Shown here in pieces: positions 41,641 through 50,188 of a stretch of DNA of 64,000 nucleotides. This stretch comes from Pseudomonas vranovensis DSM 16006 (GTDB lineage: Bacteria > Pseudomonadota > Gammaproteobacteria > Pseudomonadales > Pseudomonadaceae). Location: positions 62,001 to 126,000 of the forward strand of contig NZ_AUED01000001.1 of the NCBI RefSeq assembly GCF_000425805.1. The letters run 5' to 3'. A model generated the notes under the pieces. The model was given only the letters and a program-made list of their open reading frames with translations, made no database searches and was not told where the DNA came from. Position numbers and translations under genes: made by a program. Within the stretch, counting starts at the first letter, position 1. Every line of letters starts with the position of its first letter.

Positions 41641-42546
41641 TTATGCGCTACCCCCCGATCCACTCAAACGATCCCGCAAGAACTCGATGAACCGCTGAGT
41701 CTTCGCAGGCAAAAGCCGTGTCTCGGTGATTGCATAAACCGGAACGGCGCTTGCCTGCCATTGCCCCAGGATTCGACGTAGCCGGCCACTCTCCACGTCG
41801 TCTGCGACGATTTCTTTCTCCATGATGATGACGCCCAGGTCCAGCGCTGCCAGGCGCTTGAGCATCCCCACGCTGTTGAGCAGAAACCGGCCGCCGACAG
41901 CGACTTCGACAGCTTCCTGTTCCTGATGCAATACCCACGTATTGGTGCTTGGCGTGTTCAATCGCAAGCATTGGTGGTTGACCAACTCCGAGGGATGGCC
42001 AGGCTCACCAAAGCGCGCAAGATAACGAGGTGAGGCGTAGAGGTATCGTGGTAAACGAGCAAGTGGACGCGCGATCAGGTTAGAGTCCGGTGGGTTTCCC
42101 ATGCGAATGACCACATCCACGGCTTCGGCGACCAGGTCGACCCGTCGTGGCGAAAGGTCGAATTCAAAGTTGATACCCGGATAAAGACCAGCGAATTCGG
42201 CGATCAGGGGCGCCAGGTAAATGTTGGCGAAATCCACCGGCATCGATACCCGCAACACACCGCTGGGCTGGTCCAGCATCTCGCTCAGTTGTTCATGCGC
42301 CAGGCGAGCCTCGTCAACGATGCGTTTACATCGATCGAAGTACAGCTGGCCGGCCTCGGTCAGTTCGATTTTGCGGGTTGTGCGGTGCAGCAGGCGCAAG
42401 CCGATGGCCTTTTCCAGCGCGCTGATGCGGCGCGACAGCGTTGAACTGGGGATGCCCATGGCGTCGGCCGCCCGGCCGAAGCTCTTGGTTCGCACGACCT
42501 CGACGAATAGCGCGATGTCATTTAGTGGGATCATTGATTGCGCCAT
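41641..42546 (-). CDS. LysR-family regulator divergent from an ene-reductase gene
   Basis: 301 residues from the ATG at 42546 (a later ATG 12 bases on is possible). The winged helix reads KSFGRAADAMGIPSSTLSRR with RISALEKAIGLRLLHRTTRK following, the CrgA/AaeR-like group pattern. The effector domain starts near residue 90. It is divergent from the old-yellow-enzyme gene across about 100 bases; these pairs often respond to quinones or electrophiles, inferred from position only. Confidence 0.92.
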   Translation of the reverse strand: MAQSMIPLNDIALFVEVVRTKSFGRAADAMGIPSSTLSRRISALEKAIGLRLLHRTTRKIELTEAGQLYFDRCKRIVDEARLAHEQLSEMLDQPSGVLRVSMPVDFANIYLAPLIAEFAGLYPGINFEFDLSPRRVDLVAEAVDVVIRMGNPPDSNLIARPLARLPRYLYASPRYLARFGEPGHPSELVNHQCLRLNTPSTNTWVLHQEQEAVEVAVGGRFLLNSVGMLKRLAALDLGVIIMEKEIVADDVESGRLRRILGQWQASAVPVYAITETRLLPAKTQRFIEFLRDRLSGSGGSA

Positions 42547-42647
42547 TAATGGATTAATTCTTTCCAAAATAGCGTATTTATCCCAAATCGTAAGCAGGCG
42601 ATGATCGTTTCACCACTCATCCTTACCTGCTTCGAAGTGAGATCCTC

Positions 42648-43706
42648 ATGCGCCAACTTTTTGATTCCATCCCTCTGGGCCATAGCACTTTGCAGAACCG
42701 CCTGGTCATGGCGCCCATGACCCGCAGCCGCGCCGAATTCGATGGCAGTCCAGGCGCGTTGGCAGCCGAGTATTATGCGCAGCGCGCCAGTGTCGGTTTG
42801 ATCGTGGCTGAGGGCACGCAGCCCTCGGAGGACGGACAGGGCTACCTCAACACCCCCGGCATTTACACCGACGCCCATGTTGCGGGCTGGAAGAAAATAT
42901 CTGCAGCGGTACACGAAAAGGGCGGTCGTCTGTTTATCCAGCTGATGCACGCCGGACGCATGTCGCACCCCGATAACACCCCGCATCATCGCCAGGGTGT
43001 CGCACCCTCGGCCATCAGCCCGAACACGCCCATGTTCACGCTAAACGGCATGCAGGACATTCCGGCGCCACGTGCTTTAACCACCGACGAGGTGCGCCAG
43101 ACGGTTGCCGACTTCCGCTTTGCCGCTCGCCGCGCGATCGAGGCCGGCGCTGATGGTGTGGAGATTCACGGTGCCAACGCTTATCTCATTCAGCAATTCT
43201 TCGCCCCAAGCGCCAATACCCGGACCGACCCATACGGTGGCTCGATTGAAAACCGCGCGCGCTTTGCCATCGAAGTCGCCACTGCCATCGCCGAAGAAAT
43301 CGGTGCGCACCGTACGGCCATTCGCCTGTCGCCCGGTATGGCGCTGTGGGGCATTGACGAGGGTGTGGAAGGGCCTGACCTCTACCGTTATCTGGTGGCC
43401 GAACTCGACAAGCTGGGGCTCGTGTACTTGCACATCATGCACCAGGGGGACGAGGCGCTTCTGGCAGATATCCGCAAGCGTTGGAAGCAGACGCTGATTC
43501 TGAATCGCCCGGGTCGTCCTCGGGATCAGATCGGGGACGATGTCACCGCGGGGCTCGCTGATCTGGAGTCGTATGGACAGATGATCCTGGCCAATCCCGA
43601 TTTCGTGGCACGCCTGAAGGCGGATGCGCCACTGAATGAGGCGGATCGCAGCACGTACTTTGGAGGCAACGCGCAGGGCTACACGGATTACGCGACCTGG
43701 CTATGA
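42648..43706 (+). CDS. Old yellow enzyme-family alkene reductase
   Basis: FMN and NADPH-dependent reductase of activated alkenes, nitroesters and related electrophiles; 352 residues, full length. Conserved features are LVMAPMTRSRAEFDGSPGAL (about 20-39), FIQLMHAGRMSHPDN (about 97), EIHGANAYLIQQFFAPSANT with the His-Asn substrate pair (about 177) and RTDPYGGSIENRARF. Xenobiotic reductase/NemA type; true substrate unknown. Controlled perhaps by the divergent LysR regulator. Confidence 0.93.
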   Translation: MRQLFDSIPLGHSTLQNRLVMAPMTRSRAEFDGSPGALAAEYYAQRASVGLIVAEGTQPSEDGQGYLNTPGIYTDAHVAGWKKISAAVHEKGGRLFIQLMHAGRMSHPDNTPHHRQGVAPSAISPNTPMFTLNGMQDIPAPRALTTDEVRQTVADFRFAARRAIEAGADGVEIHGANAYLIQQFFAPSANTRTDPYGGSIENRARFAIEVATAIAEEIGAHRTAIRLSPGMALWGIDEGVEGPDLYRYLVAELDKLGLVYLHIMHQGDEALLADIRKRWKQTLILNRPGRPRDQIGDDVTAGLADLESYGQMILANPDFVARLKADAPLNEADRSTYFGGNAQGYTDYATWL

Positions 43707-43745
43707 GGCTCTGGGATGGGATTCAAAGGAGGGGCGGGTTGCATT

Positions 43746-43786
43746 AAATATATGGAAATGCGTATATTCGCCAGCCCATATATAGA
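43746..43786. promoter_or_regulatory. Likely ArsR operator
   Basis: An 8-base inverted repeat ATATATGG (43748-43755) / CCATATAT (43776-43783) in an AT-rich island immediately before arsR. It overlaps the likely promoter and suits autorepression by ArsR. Confidence 0.55.
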
Positions 43787-43795
43787 GTGCGCTAC

Positions 43796-44143
43796 ATGAT
43801 CACGCCCCCCGAAGTCTTCAAGAGCCTGGCCGACGAGACCCGCGTGCGCGCCACCTTGCTGATTGCCGATCAGGGGGAGCTGTGTGTCTGCGAGCTGATG
43901 TGTGCGCTCGGTGACAGCCAGCCGAAGATCAGCCGTCACCTCGCACAGTTGCGCAGCAATGGACTGCTGCTCGATCGCCGCCAGGGCCAGTGGGTGTATT
44001 ACCGGCTCAATCCGGACCTGCCCGAGTGGGTCCGGCAAATCCTGCACGTCACCGCGAAGGCCAATGCCGATTGGCTCAAGAACAACGCCCTACGCCTGCA
44101 GCACATGGATGGTCGTCCGGTGCGCGACGTTGCCTGTTGTTGA
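43796..44143 (+). CDS. arsR: Arsenic-responsive repressor ArsR
   Basis: 115-residue SmtB/ArsR winged helix from the ATG at 43796 (the GTG at 43787 adds only three residues). ELCVCELMCAL (about 30-40) holds the metalloid-binding Cys pair, and DSQPKISRHLAQLRSNGLL is the recognition helix (about 43-61). It should repress its own operon until arsenite binds. First gene of arsR-arsC-arsH. Confidence 0.93.
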   Translation: MITPPEVFKSLADETRVRATLLIADQGELCVCELMCALGDSQPKISRHLAQLRSNGLLLDRRQGQWVYYRLNPDLPEWVRQILHVTAKANADWLKNNALRLQHMDGRPVRDVACC

Positions 44144-44168
44144 ATTCTGATCCAGAGAGCCTCCCCTC

Positions 44169-44639
44169 ATGCGAATCCTGTTCATGTGCACGGCCAACAG
44201 TTGCCGCAGCATTCTTTCCGAAGCCCTGTTCAATCACCTGGCACCGCAAGGCATCGAAGCCGTCAGTGCTGGAAGCTTTCCCAAGGGGCAGGTGCTGCCA
44301 CGCAGCCTTACCACGTTGCAGCAGGCCGGTATCTGCATCGACGGCCTGCACAGCAAGGGCAACGACGCATTCAAAGACAGCCCGCCAGACATCGTCATCA
44401 CCGTCTGCGACAGGGCGGCCGGCGAAGCTTGCCCGGTGTATTTCGGCCCGGCGCTCAAGTCCCATTGGGGGCTGGAAGATCCGTCCGAGGTGACGGGTGA
44501 CGAGGCGGCGATAGATGCTGCCTTCCGTTCCACCCTGGTGCGAATTGAACGACGCTGCCAAGCCTTTCTCGCACTTCCCTTTGGCCGACTTGGCCGCGAT
44601 GAACGCCAGCGCGAGCTTGATCGCATCGGCACGCTTTAA
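44169..44639 (+). CDS. arsC: Arsenate reductase, low-molecular-weight phosphatase type
   Basis: Reduces arsenate to arsenite. The 156 residues open with LFMCTANSCRS (about 4-14), the Cys-loop of the protein tyrosine phosphatase fold (CxxNxCRS), and contain a later VITVCDRAAGEACPV (about 77-91) with the resolving Cys residues, as in thioredoxin-coupled ArsC. It begins 25 bases after arsR. In most pseudomonad operons an arsB or acr3 pump gene lies between arsR and arsC; none is here. Confidence 0.93.
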   Translation: MRILFMCTANSCRSILSEALFNHLAPQGIEAVSAGSFPKGQVLPRSLTTLQQAGICIDGLHSKGNDAFKDSPPDIVITVCDRAAGEACPVYFGPALKSHWGLEDPSEVTGDEAAIDAAFRSTLVRIERRCQAFLALPFGRLGRDERQRELDRIGTL

Positions 44640-44651
44640 ACCGGAGGACCC

Positions 44652-45350
44652 ATGTCAGAGCATCTGCCCAACCTTGATCCCAGCCTGTTCGACAACGTCC
44701 AGGTGTTGAGTCCCGGCGATCACAAGCCACGCATCCTGTTGCTTTACGGGTCGACCCGAGAGCGCTCGTTCAGCCGTTTGCTGGTGGAGGAGGCTGCCCG
44801 CCTGCTCACGCATTTCGGCGCCGAAGCACGAATCTTCGATCCGTCCGGCTTGCCACTGCCCGACGATGTTCCGGCCGACCATCCCAAGGTCCAGGAACTG
44901 CGCGACCTGGTGCTGTGGTCGGAAGGTCAGGTCTGGTGTTCGCCGGAGCGCCACGGGGCGATGTCGGCTGTGTTCAAGGCACAGATCGACTGGATCCCGC
45001 TGGAACTGGGCGCCGTGCGCCCGACCCAGGGCAAGACGCTGGCAGTGATGCAGGTTTGCGGCGGCTCGCAGTCGTTCAACGTGGTCAACCAGTTGCGTGT
45101 GTTGGGGCGCTGGATGCGGATGTTCACCATCCCCAACCAATCGTCGGTGCCCAAGGCCTACCTGGAGTTCGACGAAGGGGGGCGAATGAAAGCGTCGCCG
45201 TTCTACGACCGCGTGGTTGACGTCATGGAAGAGTTGGTGAAATTCACCGTACTGCTGCGCGATCGCCAGGAATTTCTGGTCGATCGCTACTCGGAACGCA
45301 AAGAAACTGCAGAGCAACTGATGAGCCGCGTCAACCAGCGCTCTATCTGA
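44652..45350 (+). CDS. arsH: ArsH, FMN-dependent organoarsenical oxidase
   Basis: NADPH-dependent flavoprotein that oxidises trivalent methyl- and aryl-arsenicals; 232 residues. A flavodoxin-like fold begins [20 protein letters not shown] (about 33-52), and [20 protein letters not shown] (about 97-116) is the ArsH flavin-binding signature. CCGGAGGACC gives a strong ribosome site 12 bases after arsC. Last gene of the operon. Confidence 0.95.
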   Translation: MSEHLPNLDPSLFDNVQVLSPGDHKPRILLLYGSTRERSFSRLLVEEAARLLTHFGAEARIFDPSGLPLPDDVPADHPKVQELRDLVLWSEGQVWCSPERHGAMSAVFKAQIDWIPLELGAVRPTQGKTLAVMQVCGGSQSFNVVNQLRVLGRWMRMFTIPNQSSVPKAYLEFDEGGRMKASPFYDRVVDVMEELVKFTVLLRDRQEFLVDRYSERKETAEQLMSRVNQRSI

Positions 45351-45492
45351 GCAGGAGCGGGTACCTAGAAAACGTGTGGGAGATGGCTTGCCAGCGATGA
45401 GGCCAGTACAGCTTGCCTGTCACGGGGCCTGAATGACGACCGCTGTGCGGTCAATTGCTGGCAAGTCCGGCTCCCACAACGTCCGGGGCTAC

Positions 45493-45651
45493 TCACTCGG
45501 TGGGAATGTCTGAGTCCTGGCCGGTTTCAGCCGCAAGCTTCAAGCGATCAGCCTTGCTGATGTATTTAGGCTTGTTCTTCGGTGCCAATTTGGCACTGGC
45601 CTTTTTGGCGTGCGCCTTCAGTAGCTGCTTGATCTTTTTTTGACGGTTCAT
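45493..45651 (-). CDS. DUF2986-type small basic protein
   Basis: 52 residues, beginning MNRQKKIKQLLKAHAKKASA and then KLAPKNKPKYISKADR, ending QDSDIPTE. The N-terminal two-thirds is Lys-rich and the last third acidic. The YISKADR block is typical of the DUF2986 family found in gamma-proteobacteria. Function unknown; too short to be picked up by simple length filters. Convergent with arsH across a REP-like stretch (45360-45480). Confidence 0.8.
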   Translation of the reverse strand: MNRQKKIKQLLKAHAKKASAKLAPKNKPKYISKADRLKLAAETGQDSDIPTE

Positions 45652-45813
45652 GGTCTAACCCGGCTGGTGGATGCTTGAATGATATCAGCCCCATCCTTTG
45701 CTCGCCCGGCACCTTCGCATCCTCTGTGGCTTGCCTTACGATTGCCCACCGGCATGCGCTACCCTCTGCGCTGTACCGATCCAACACAAAACAGCAGCAA
45801 TGAGGCGCCGGGT

Positions 45814-46269
45814 ATGAACTGTAATGTTCGTCGTGCCACTGACGATGATGCATCCGGCATCAGCCTGGTGGTGATCAGCGCCCTGCGCGAAAGCAATTCA
45901 AAGGACTATTCGCCGGAGGTGATTGCTCGGGTGGAGCAGAGCTTTTCCCCTCAGGCCATCCTGCGTTTGCTGAAACAGCGTCACGTCTATGTGGCCTCCG
46001 CCGACCAGCGAATCATCGCCACCGCGAGCCTGGAGATGGATGTCATCAGAAGCGTGTTTGTCGATCCGTGCTATCAAGGCGGCGGTATTGGCAGGCGGCT
46101 GATGAGCGAGATTCTTTCAGACGCCCGCCGTTCCGGAATTGAGATTGTGCACGTACCTTCTTCAATCACGGCACAGGGCTTTTACGCGGCGCTTGGCTTT
46201 CAGAAAGTGCGCGACGAGTTCTACGGTGCCGAGCAAACAATCATCATGTGCAAGGTGCTTGAGGGGTAG
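45814..46269 (+). CDS. GNAT-family N-acetyltransferase
   Basis: 151 residues from the ATG at 45814, where the family's first strand (MNCNVRRATDDDASGISLVV) begins. The acetyl-CoA loop VFVDPCYQGGGIGRRLM (about 85-101) has the Q/R-x-x-G-x-G/A motif, and VPSSITAQGFYAALGFQKV (about 119-137) is the closing part. The upstream 45 codons in frame are not family-like. Substrate unknown. Confidence 0.88.
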   Translation: MNCNVRRATDDDASGISLVVISALRESNSKDYSPEVIARVEQSFSPQAILRLLKQRHVYVASADQRIIATASLEMDVIRSVFVDPCYQGGGIGRRLMSEILSDARRSGIEIVHVPSSITAQGFYAALGFQKVRDEFYGAEQTIIMCKVLEG

Positions 46270-46358
46270 GGCGATCGGTGCGGGAATTGCGGTGGTTGCT
46301 ATCGGTCAGTAGCAGCCGCTGGATAGTGTAGATAGGTGAATTAGTTGGAGGCGTAGCA

Positions 46359-46913
46359 ATGACAACAATCGACGCGAAATCCCGATTCGAGGCAAAGCTT
46401 CTTCGTCCGGCACAGCCTGGCAATGATACGTCGTGGGCGTTCGTCGTACTGCCTAGAGACGCGAGTGAACAGCTTCCGAGGCGAGGAAGGACGACGGTCG
46501 AAGGCACAATCAATGGTCATCCTTTCCAGGCAACCCTTGAGCCAGATGGCCAGCGGAGCCATTGGCTGCAGGTTGGCAGCGCGTTACTCGAAGCCGCAGG
46601 CGCGGCCGTTGGGGATATCGTTACACTCGAGCTAGCCCCTGTGAAGAAGGAACCCGAGCCTGACATCCCAACGGACTTTCAAGAGGCTTTGGCCGCCACG
46701 CCCGAGGCTCGTGAAGTCTGGAACAATACGACGACCATCGCACGCGTCGACTGGATTCACTGGATTACTTCAGCCAAGCAACTCAAGACGCGCGCAAAAC
46801 GAATTGGTGATGCCTGCGAAATGCTTGCAGCCGGCAAGAAGCAGGTTTGTTGTTTCGACCCGTCCGGCTACTACAGCAAGGCGTTCCGTGCGCCCGAGGT
46901 CGATGATTTTTAA
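46359..46913 (+). CDS. YdeI/OmpD-associated family protein with DUF1905
   Basis: 184 residues, two small domains. The N-terminal DUF1905-type barrel includes SWAFVVLPRDASEQLPRRGR (about 25-44) and VEGTINGHPFQATLEPDG. The C-terminal YdeI-type helical part has DIPTDFQEALAATPEAREVW (about 100-119) and VDWIHWITSAKQLKTRAKRI. Some homologues are annotated as antimicrobial-peptide resistance or OmpD-associated; its own role is not established. Confidence 0.85.
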   Translation: MTTIDAKSRFEAKLLRPAQPGNDTSWAFVVLPRDASEQLPRRGRTTVEGTINGHPFQATLEPDGQRSHWLQVGSALLEAAGAAVGDIVTLELAPVKKEPEPDIPTDFQEALAATPEAREVWNNTTTIARVDWIHWITSAKQLKTRAKRIGDACEMLAAGKKQVCCFDPSGYYSKAFRAPEVDDF

Positions 46914-46965
46914 AGGGTGCACGCCGTTCAATGCGGCTGACAATGGGTTCAATGCGTTCATCGGG

Positions 46966-47030
46966 GGCGGCTACGGACTGCCGGTGTAGCCGCTGGCGCC
47001 AGCCTGCGATCGGCCGTGTAGCGGTCGTAT
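46966..47030. repeat. Direct repeat, copy 1 (partial REP unit)
   Basis: GGCGGCTACGGACTGCCGGT and the following GTAGCCGCTGGCGCCAGC block are repeated almost unchanged exactly 180 bases downstream. It corresponds to the right half of the composite REP unit at 32586-32705. The 46914-47333 gap has no gene that I can support. Confidence 0.8.
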
Positions 47031-47096
47031 TCCAGGCAACAGCGGATTTGCTGGATGTATTGGCCTCTCGCGGGACAAGTCGAGACTTCGCACCGC

Positions 47097-47216
47097 CTCC
47101 CACCTGGCGACTGCTGCGCAGTCGATCGCAGCCTCGTTCCTCGGCAGCGGCTACGGACTGCCGGTGTAGCCGCTGGCGCCAGCCTGCGATCGGCCGCGCA
47201 GCGGTCGTGGTTCAAA
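47097..47216. repeat. Composite REP unit, copy B (about 120 bases)
   Basis: Full second copy of the element at 32586-32705, starting CCACCTGGCGACTGCTGCGC and ending AGCGGTCGTGGTTCA. Its right half (47146-47210) matches 46966-47030. Two units in tandem suggest local duplication of a REP cluster. Confidence 0.8.
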
Positions 47217-47333
47217 TCACCACCGTGCCGAAACTGCTGCGCCGGGCTGAACTCGCTCCCGTTCGCCACCTTGCTGCGCCAATGCGCAGCGTGCGAAGGG
47301 CCGCATCGGCGGCCCCTGGTCAACCCGCAGTCA

Positions 47334-47675
47334 CTACTTCACTGCAGCTTGAAAGGCTTCAACCGAGCGCTGCAGAACCGTTGACGTCGCCGCCCGTGCT
47401 TCTACTTCATCCAGCAACGTCTCGATCAGCGCCAGGCTCATTTCCAGCGTGTGCTGCGAACCCCAGAGCAGGTTACGGACCTGGGGGGCGACCAGTCCAC
47501 AGGCCTGGGCGTTGGTCTGGTAGGCGCTCTTGATGCGGATGGAGGCGTGGATAAGGGCATCTTCGGACGAGACACCAGCAGGTACAGCGAACAGAGGTCC
47601 GTGGCTGCCGTTGCAGGAGCCGAAGGTGGTGGCGGTTTGCGTGGTGAGGGGAGGGTCAGGAACGGGTTTTGTCAT
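47334..47675 (-). CDS. DUF3077-type Pseudomonas small protein
   Basis: 113 residues from the ATG at 47675, with AAGGAG seven bases upstream. TKPVPDPPLTTQTATTFGSC leads to PLFAVPAGVSSEDALIHASI (about 31-50), the pattern of the DUF3077 family that occurs in multiple copies in Pseudomonas genomes. The rest is helical (SAYQTNAQACGLVAPQVRNL, ALIETLLDEVE). Function unknown. Its leader has a long structured region with a terminator-like hairpin. Confidence 0.8.
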   Translation of the reverse strand: MTKPVPDPPLTTQTATTFGSCNGSHGPLFAVPAGVSSEDALIHASIRIKSAYQTNAQACGLVAPQVRNLLWGSQHTLEMSLALIETLLDEVEARAATSTVLQRSVEAFQAAVK

Positions 47676-47827
47676 TGTGGAGCTCCTTGGAGTAGTGGAG
47701 CCATTCACCGTTCGCTACCCAACAAATGGTGACGGCTGTACACAGGTTGGTAGACCGGGACTCCAAGAAACCCAGCGCGCACGAATGCGCCCTGCGCACA
47801 GCCGCCATGACACGAAACGACAGACAC

Positions 47828-47905
47828 AAAAAAAGCGCCTATCGAGACGGATGGAGCGCTTGCACGCCGTGGAGATCGTCGGGCTACCAAACCCGGTCGC
47901 TGGAT
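47828..47905 (-). promoter_or_regulatory. Structured leader with terminator-like hairpin, C4-like
   Basis: On the minus strand, upstream of the DUF3077-type gene, GCGACCGGGTTTGGTAGCCC (about 47885-47904) forms a small hairpin. About 25 bases later AAGCGC / GCGCTT brackets a loop and runs into seven T (47828-47861), an intrinsic-terminator shape about 150 bases before the ATG. This arrangement recalls phage C4 antisense RNAs and attenuators; identity unproven. Confidence 0.5.
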
Positions 47906-48171
47906 TTACAGCGACAGAGGGAAGGGCGCGGGGCTGGGGGTAGGATTCAAGAGCCAGCTGGATGTGTGTCAGGTAGCGGAGCGGTGTTTGCCCCGCGATG
48001 CGATGCATCGGTGAGAGTGCTCTCGCGGAGCGAGCCCGCTCTAGAGGGCTGTAAAATACGGCCGCTATCGACCCATAGCGGACGTCCCGCCTGAGGCTAC
48101 AATACAGCGCCGCACTACCAGCAACTGCCTGTCCCAATCAATCGCAGGCATATGAAAAGGAAGTCAAGCAA

Positions 48172-48465
48172 ATGGATATACGTTGCACCTCTCTGGACGA
48201 AGTCCGCCAAGGGATCGATGAAATCGACCGCAGCCTCGTTTCTCTTCTCGCCAAACGGGGAAGGCTCGTGACGCAAGCTGCGGCCTTCAAGAAAACCACC
48301 GATGATGTGCGTGCGCCTGCTCGGGTCGAGCAGGTGATAAGGAAGGTTCGTGAAATGGCTGACGAAACCGGTGCCTCGGCTGAAGTCGTGGAACAGGTCT
48401 ACCGGGCGATGATCTCGGCCTTTATCGCTGAAGAACTGACCGCCCATGCGAAGTTGACCAACTAG
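48172..48465 (+). CDS. AroQ/PchB-type chorismate mutase
   Basis: 97-residue single-domain protein, helical AroQ fold. RQGIDEIDRSLVSLLAKRGR (about 12-31) is the long first helix with the conserved Arg/Asp, and FKKTTDDVRAPARVEQVIRK (about 39-58) has the active-site Lys and Arg. It resembles stand-alone PchB-like mutases, which act as isochorismate-pyruvate lyase or chorismate mutase. No pch genes are adjacent, so the pathway is open. AAGGAAG precedes the ATG. Confidence 0.88.
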   Translation: MDIRCTSLDEVRQGIDEIDRSLVSLLAKRGRLVTQAAAFKKTTDDVRAPARVEQVIRKVREMADETGASAEVVEQVYRAMISAFIAEELTAHAKLTN

Positions 48466-48525
48466 CCTTCAGCATCTTGATGACAACGCGGGGCTCATGT
48501 GCAGCCCCGCCGCTTTCCTTACTCA

Positions 48526-49142
48526 CTATCTCTGGCTTAATGCCGCAATCGAAACGCCAGAGGCGACAAAGGTGAGGCCTGCGCCCACATTTAGCCCATT
48601 CACCAACCGTTGTCGCTGGTACAGGTAGCGAGATAGCACCGTGGCGAAAACGCCCATCAAAGCAAACCCCACCGCTGTGTGTACAGCGAACCAAACGCCG
48701 TAAACCATCATCTGCACGCTAACCGATCCACGTGCCGGATCGACGAACTGGGGAATGAATGCCAGCACAAACAAGCCTGGCTTCGGGTTGAGCGCAGCCG
48801 AAAGCAGCCCGGTCAGAAAAATGCTGGGCAAAGATTGCCTCGATGCCGGTTGAAAACTGATCAGGCTGCGAGCACGCAAGACCTTGATGCCGAGCCAGAG
48901 CAGATAGCCGGCACCCATGAGTTTGATCACCCAGAATGCAAGCACCGAGGTTTACATTAGAAGGGTCAACCCTAACGAAGCGGCTGCGACGTGAATAGAA
49001 TGCCTGCGCCTGAAGCCATCCCTGATACCGCCGCTGCGACTTTTCCCTGGTCGAGACCACGGCCGATGGCCAACAAGTTGTCAGGGCCCGGCGCCAGAAC
49101 TAACAGCACGCAGGCGGCGGTGTAGGCGAACCACACATTCAT
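48526..49142 (-). pseudogene. LysE-family exporter gene with a frameshift and a stop
   Basis: N-terminal part starts MNVWFAYTAACVLLVLAPGP at 49142 and runs to SGAGILF. There the frame shifts near 48991, as if one C were lost. After correction it reads VAAASLGLTLLM, meets TAA at 48952-48954 in place of a likely Gln codon, and then continues VLAFWVIKLMGAGYLLWLGI to the end. Together it covers a full-length RhtB-type exporter, so the gene is inactivated by two independent events. Confidence 0.9.
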
Positions 49143-49280
49143 GGGAAACACGGCGCTCTCCTTAAGCCTGATGAAAAATCCATCCTGAGGGTCGGATGTG
49201 CCAATAGTGAGGGGGACGCTCAAGGAGCTGATGAGTTTGGCCCTGCTTACTTACCCAAGCCAGGCCCGAACGCAATGTCC

Positions 49281-49334
49281 GCTATGGGTCGAAAGCGGCC
49301 GCTCCCGATGGCAGCTCCCAACCCTAAGCTGTCT
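49281..49334. repeat. Dispersed repeat, copy 1
   Basis: GCTATGGGTCGAAAGCGGCC and the following CTCCCGAT-n-CAGCTCCC-n-ACCC-n-AAGCTG block. A close copy occurs at 52357-52410. Non-coding; ends within a region with no gene (49143-49375). Confidence 0.75.
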
Positions 49335-49375
49335 TCGGTGACTGGCAGAAACCGGTCGTAAGTAAGGGCGAGCAC

Positions 49376-50092
49376 CTACTTGCTGGCGAGCGATTGATTA
49401 GCCAGCGGACAGCTCTGGGTATTAAGGAAGCGCGATTTTTTCAGCCAGTCTTGCTGCGGGTAATAGGCGAACACATAGCTGCCGCGTTGCAGCGTATCGA
49501 TCAGCTTGCCGGCAATTGCCGGGCGAACGGCAGGACATCCCTGGCTGCGACCGAGGCGACCGAGGCCGGGAACGACCTTGGGGTCGGCATAGGCGGCGGC
49601 ATGCATGACAATCGCCCGCGACATGCTGTTGTCGTTGAACCCCGGCTCCAACCCCTGAAGGCGGAGCGAGCGGCCGTGCTTGCCGCTATAGGTCTGCCCG
49701 GTCTCATACAGGCCGATGGAGGATTGGTAGCTGTTCGGGGTGTTGGAGAACGTTGTCGGCACATCAGCGCCGCTGTTCTTGCCATGGGCAACCCACTCCT
49801 CGAACAGCAGTTTCCTGGCGCGCAAGTCGAACACCCACAGACGCTTGTCACGCGAGGCCTTGGAGTAATCGATCACCGTCAGCAACTTGTCCGCGTCGCT
49901 GTGACTGGCGCAGGTATAGGCGGTGAGTGCCAGGGCGAGGGTCGAGAGGTTGGCGCTCGGCGCCAATTGCTTCAGCTCGGTGGCGCTAGGCATGGATTGC
50001 GCATGGGCGGTATGACAGGTGCTGAGGAAAAACAGGCCAATACTGGCCGCTGAGAGCCGTATAGCTCCCCGCACGGGTTTGAAGATCGACAT
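49376..50092 (-). CDS. Murein L,D-transpeptidase catalytic domain family protein (periplasmic)
   Basis: 238 residues with a signal peptide (about 1-31, ending HAQS-like). VFDLRARKLLFEEWVAHGKN (about 87-106) starts the catalytic domain, and RAIVMHAAAYADP with GRLGRSQGCPAVRP (about 190-203) supplies the His and nucleophilic Cys. It belongs to the separate PF13645-like group, not the common YkuD form of the next gene. Likely acts on peptidoglycan; substrate and partner unknown. Confidence 0.85.
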   Translation of the reverse strand: MSIFKPVRGAIRLSAASIGLFFLSTCHTAHAQSMPSATELKQLAPSANLSTLALALTAYTCASHSDADKLLTVIDYSKASRDKRLWVFDLRARKLLFEEWVAHGKNSGADVPTTFSNTPNSYQSSIGLYETGQTYSGKHGRSLRLQGLEPGFNDNSMSRAIVMHAAAYADPKVVPGLGRLGRSQGCPAVRPAIAGKLIDTLQRGSYVFAYYPQQDWLKKSRFLNTQSCPLANQSLASK

Positions 50093-50188
50093 GGATTACC
50101 CTGTTAAAGACTTGCCTGCAATTGAAAGCAGGCTTGTCATACGGAAACCAAAGAGCACTACTTTGCTTGATTTTTAGTGGGTTTCCGA

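Noticed and set aside
46966..47210. The 180-base repeat as a CRISPR array
   Set aside because: Only two copies of about 65 bases, unlike 23-50 base repeats with regular spacers; no cas genes; the same unit occurs elsewhere as a REP element.
47705..47890. A 61-codon minus-strand ORF in the DUF3077 leader
   Set aside because: It covers the terminator-like hairpin, has no good ribosome site and is low-complexity; treated as untranslated leader.
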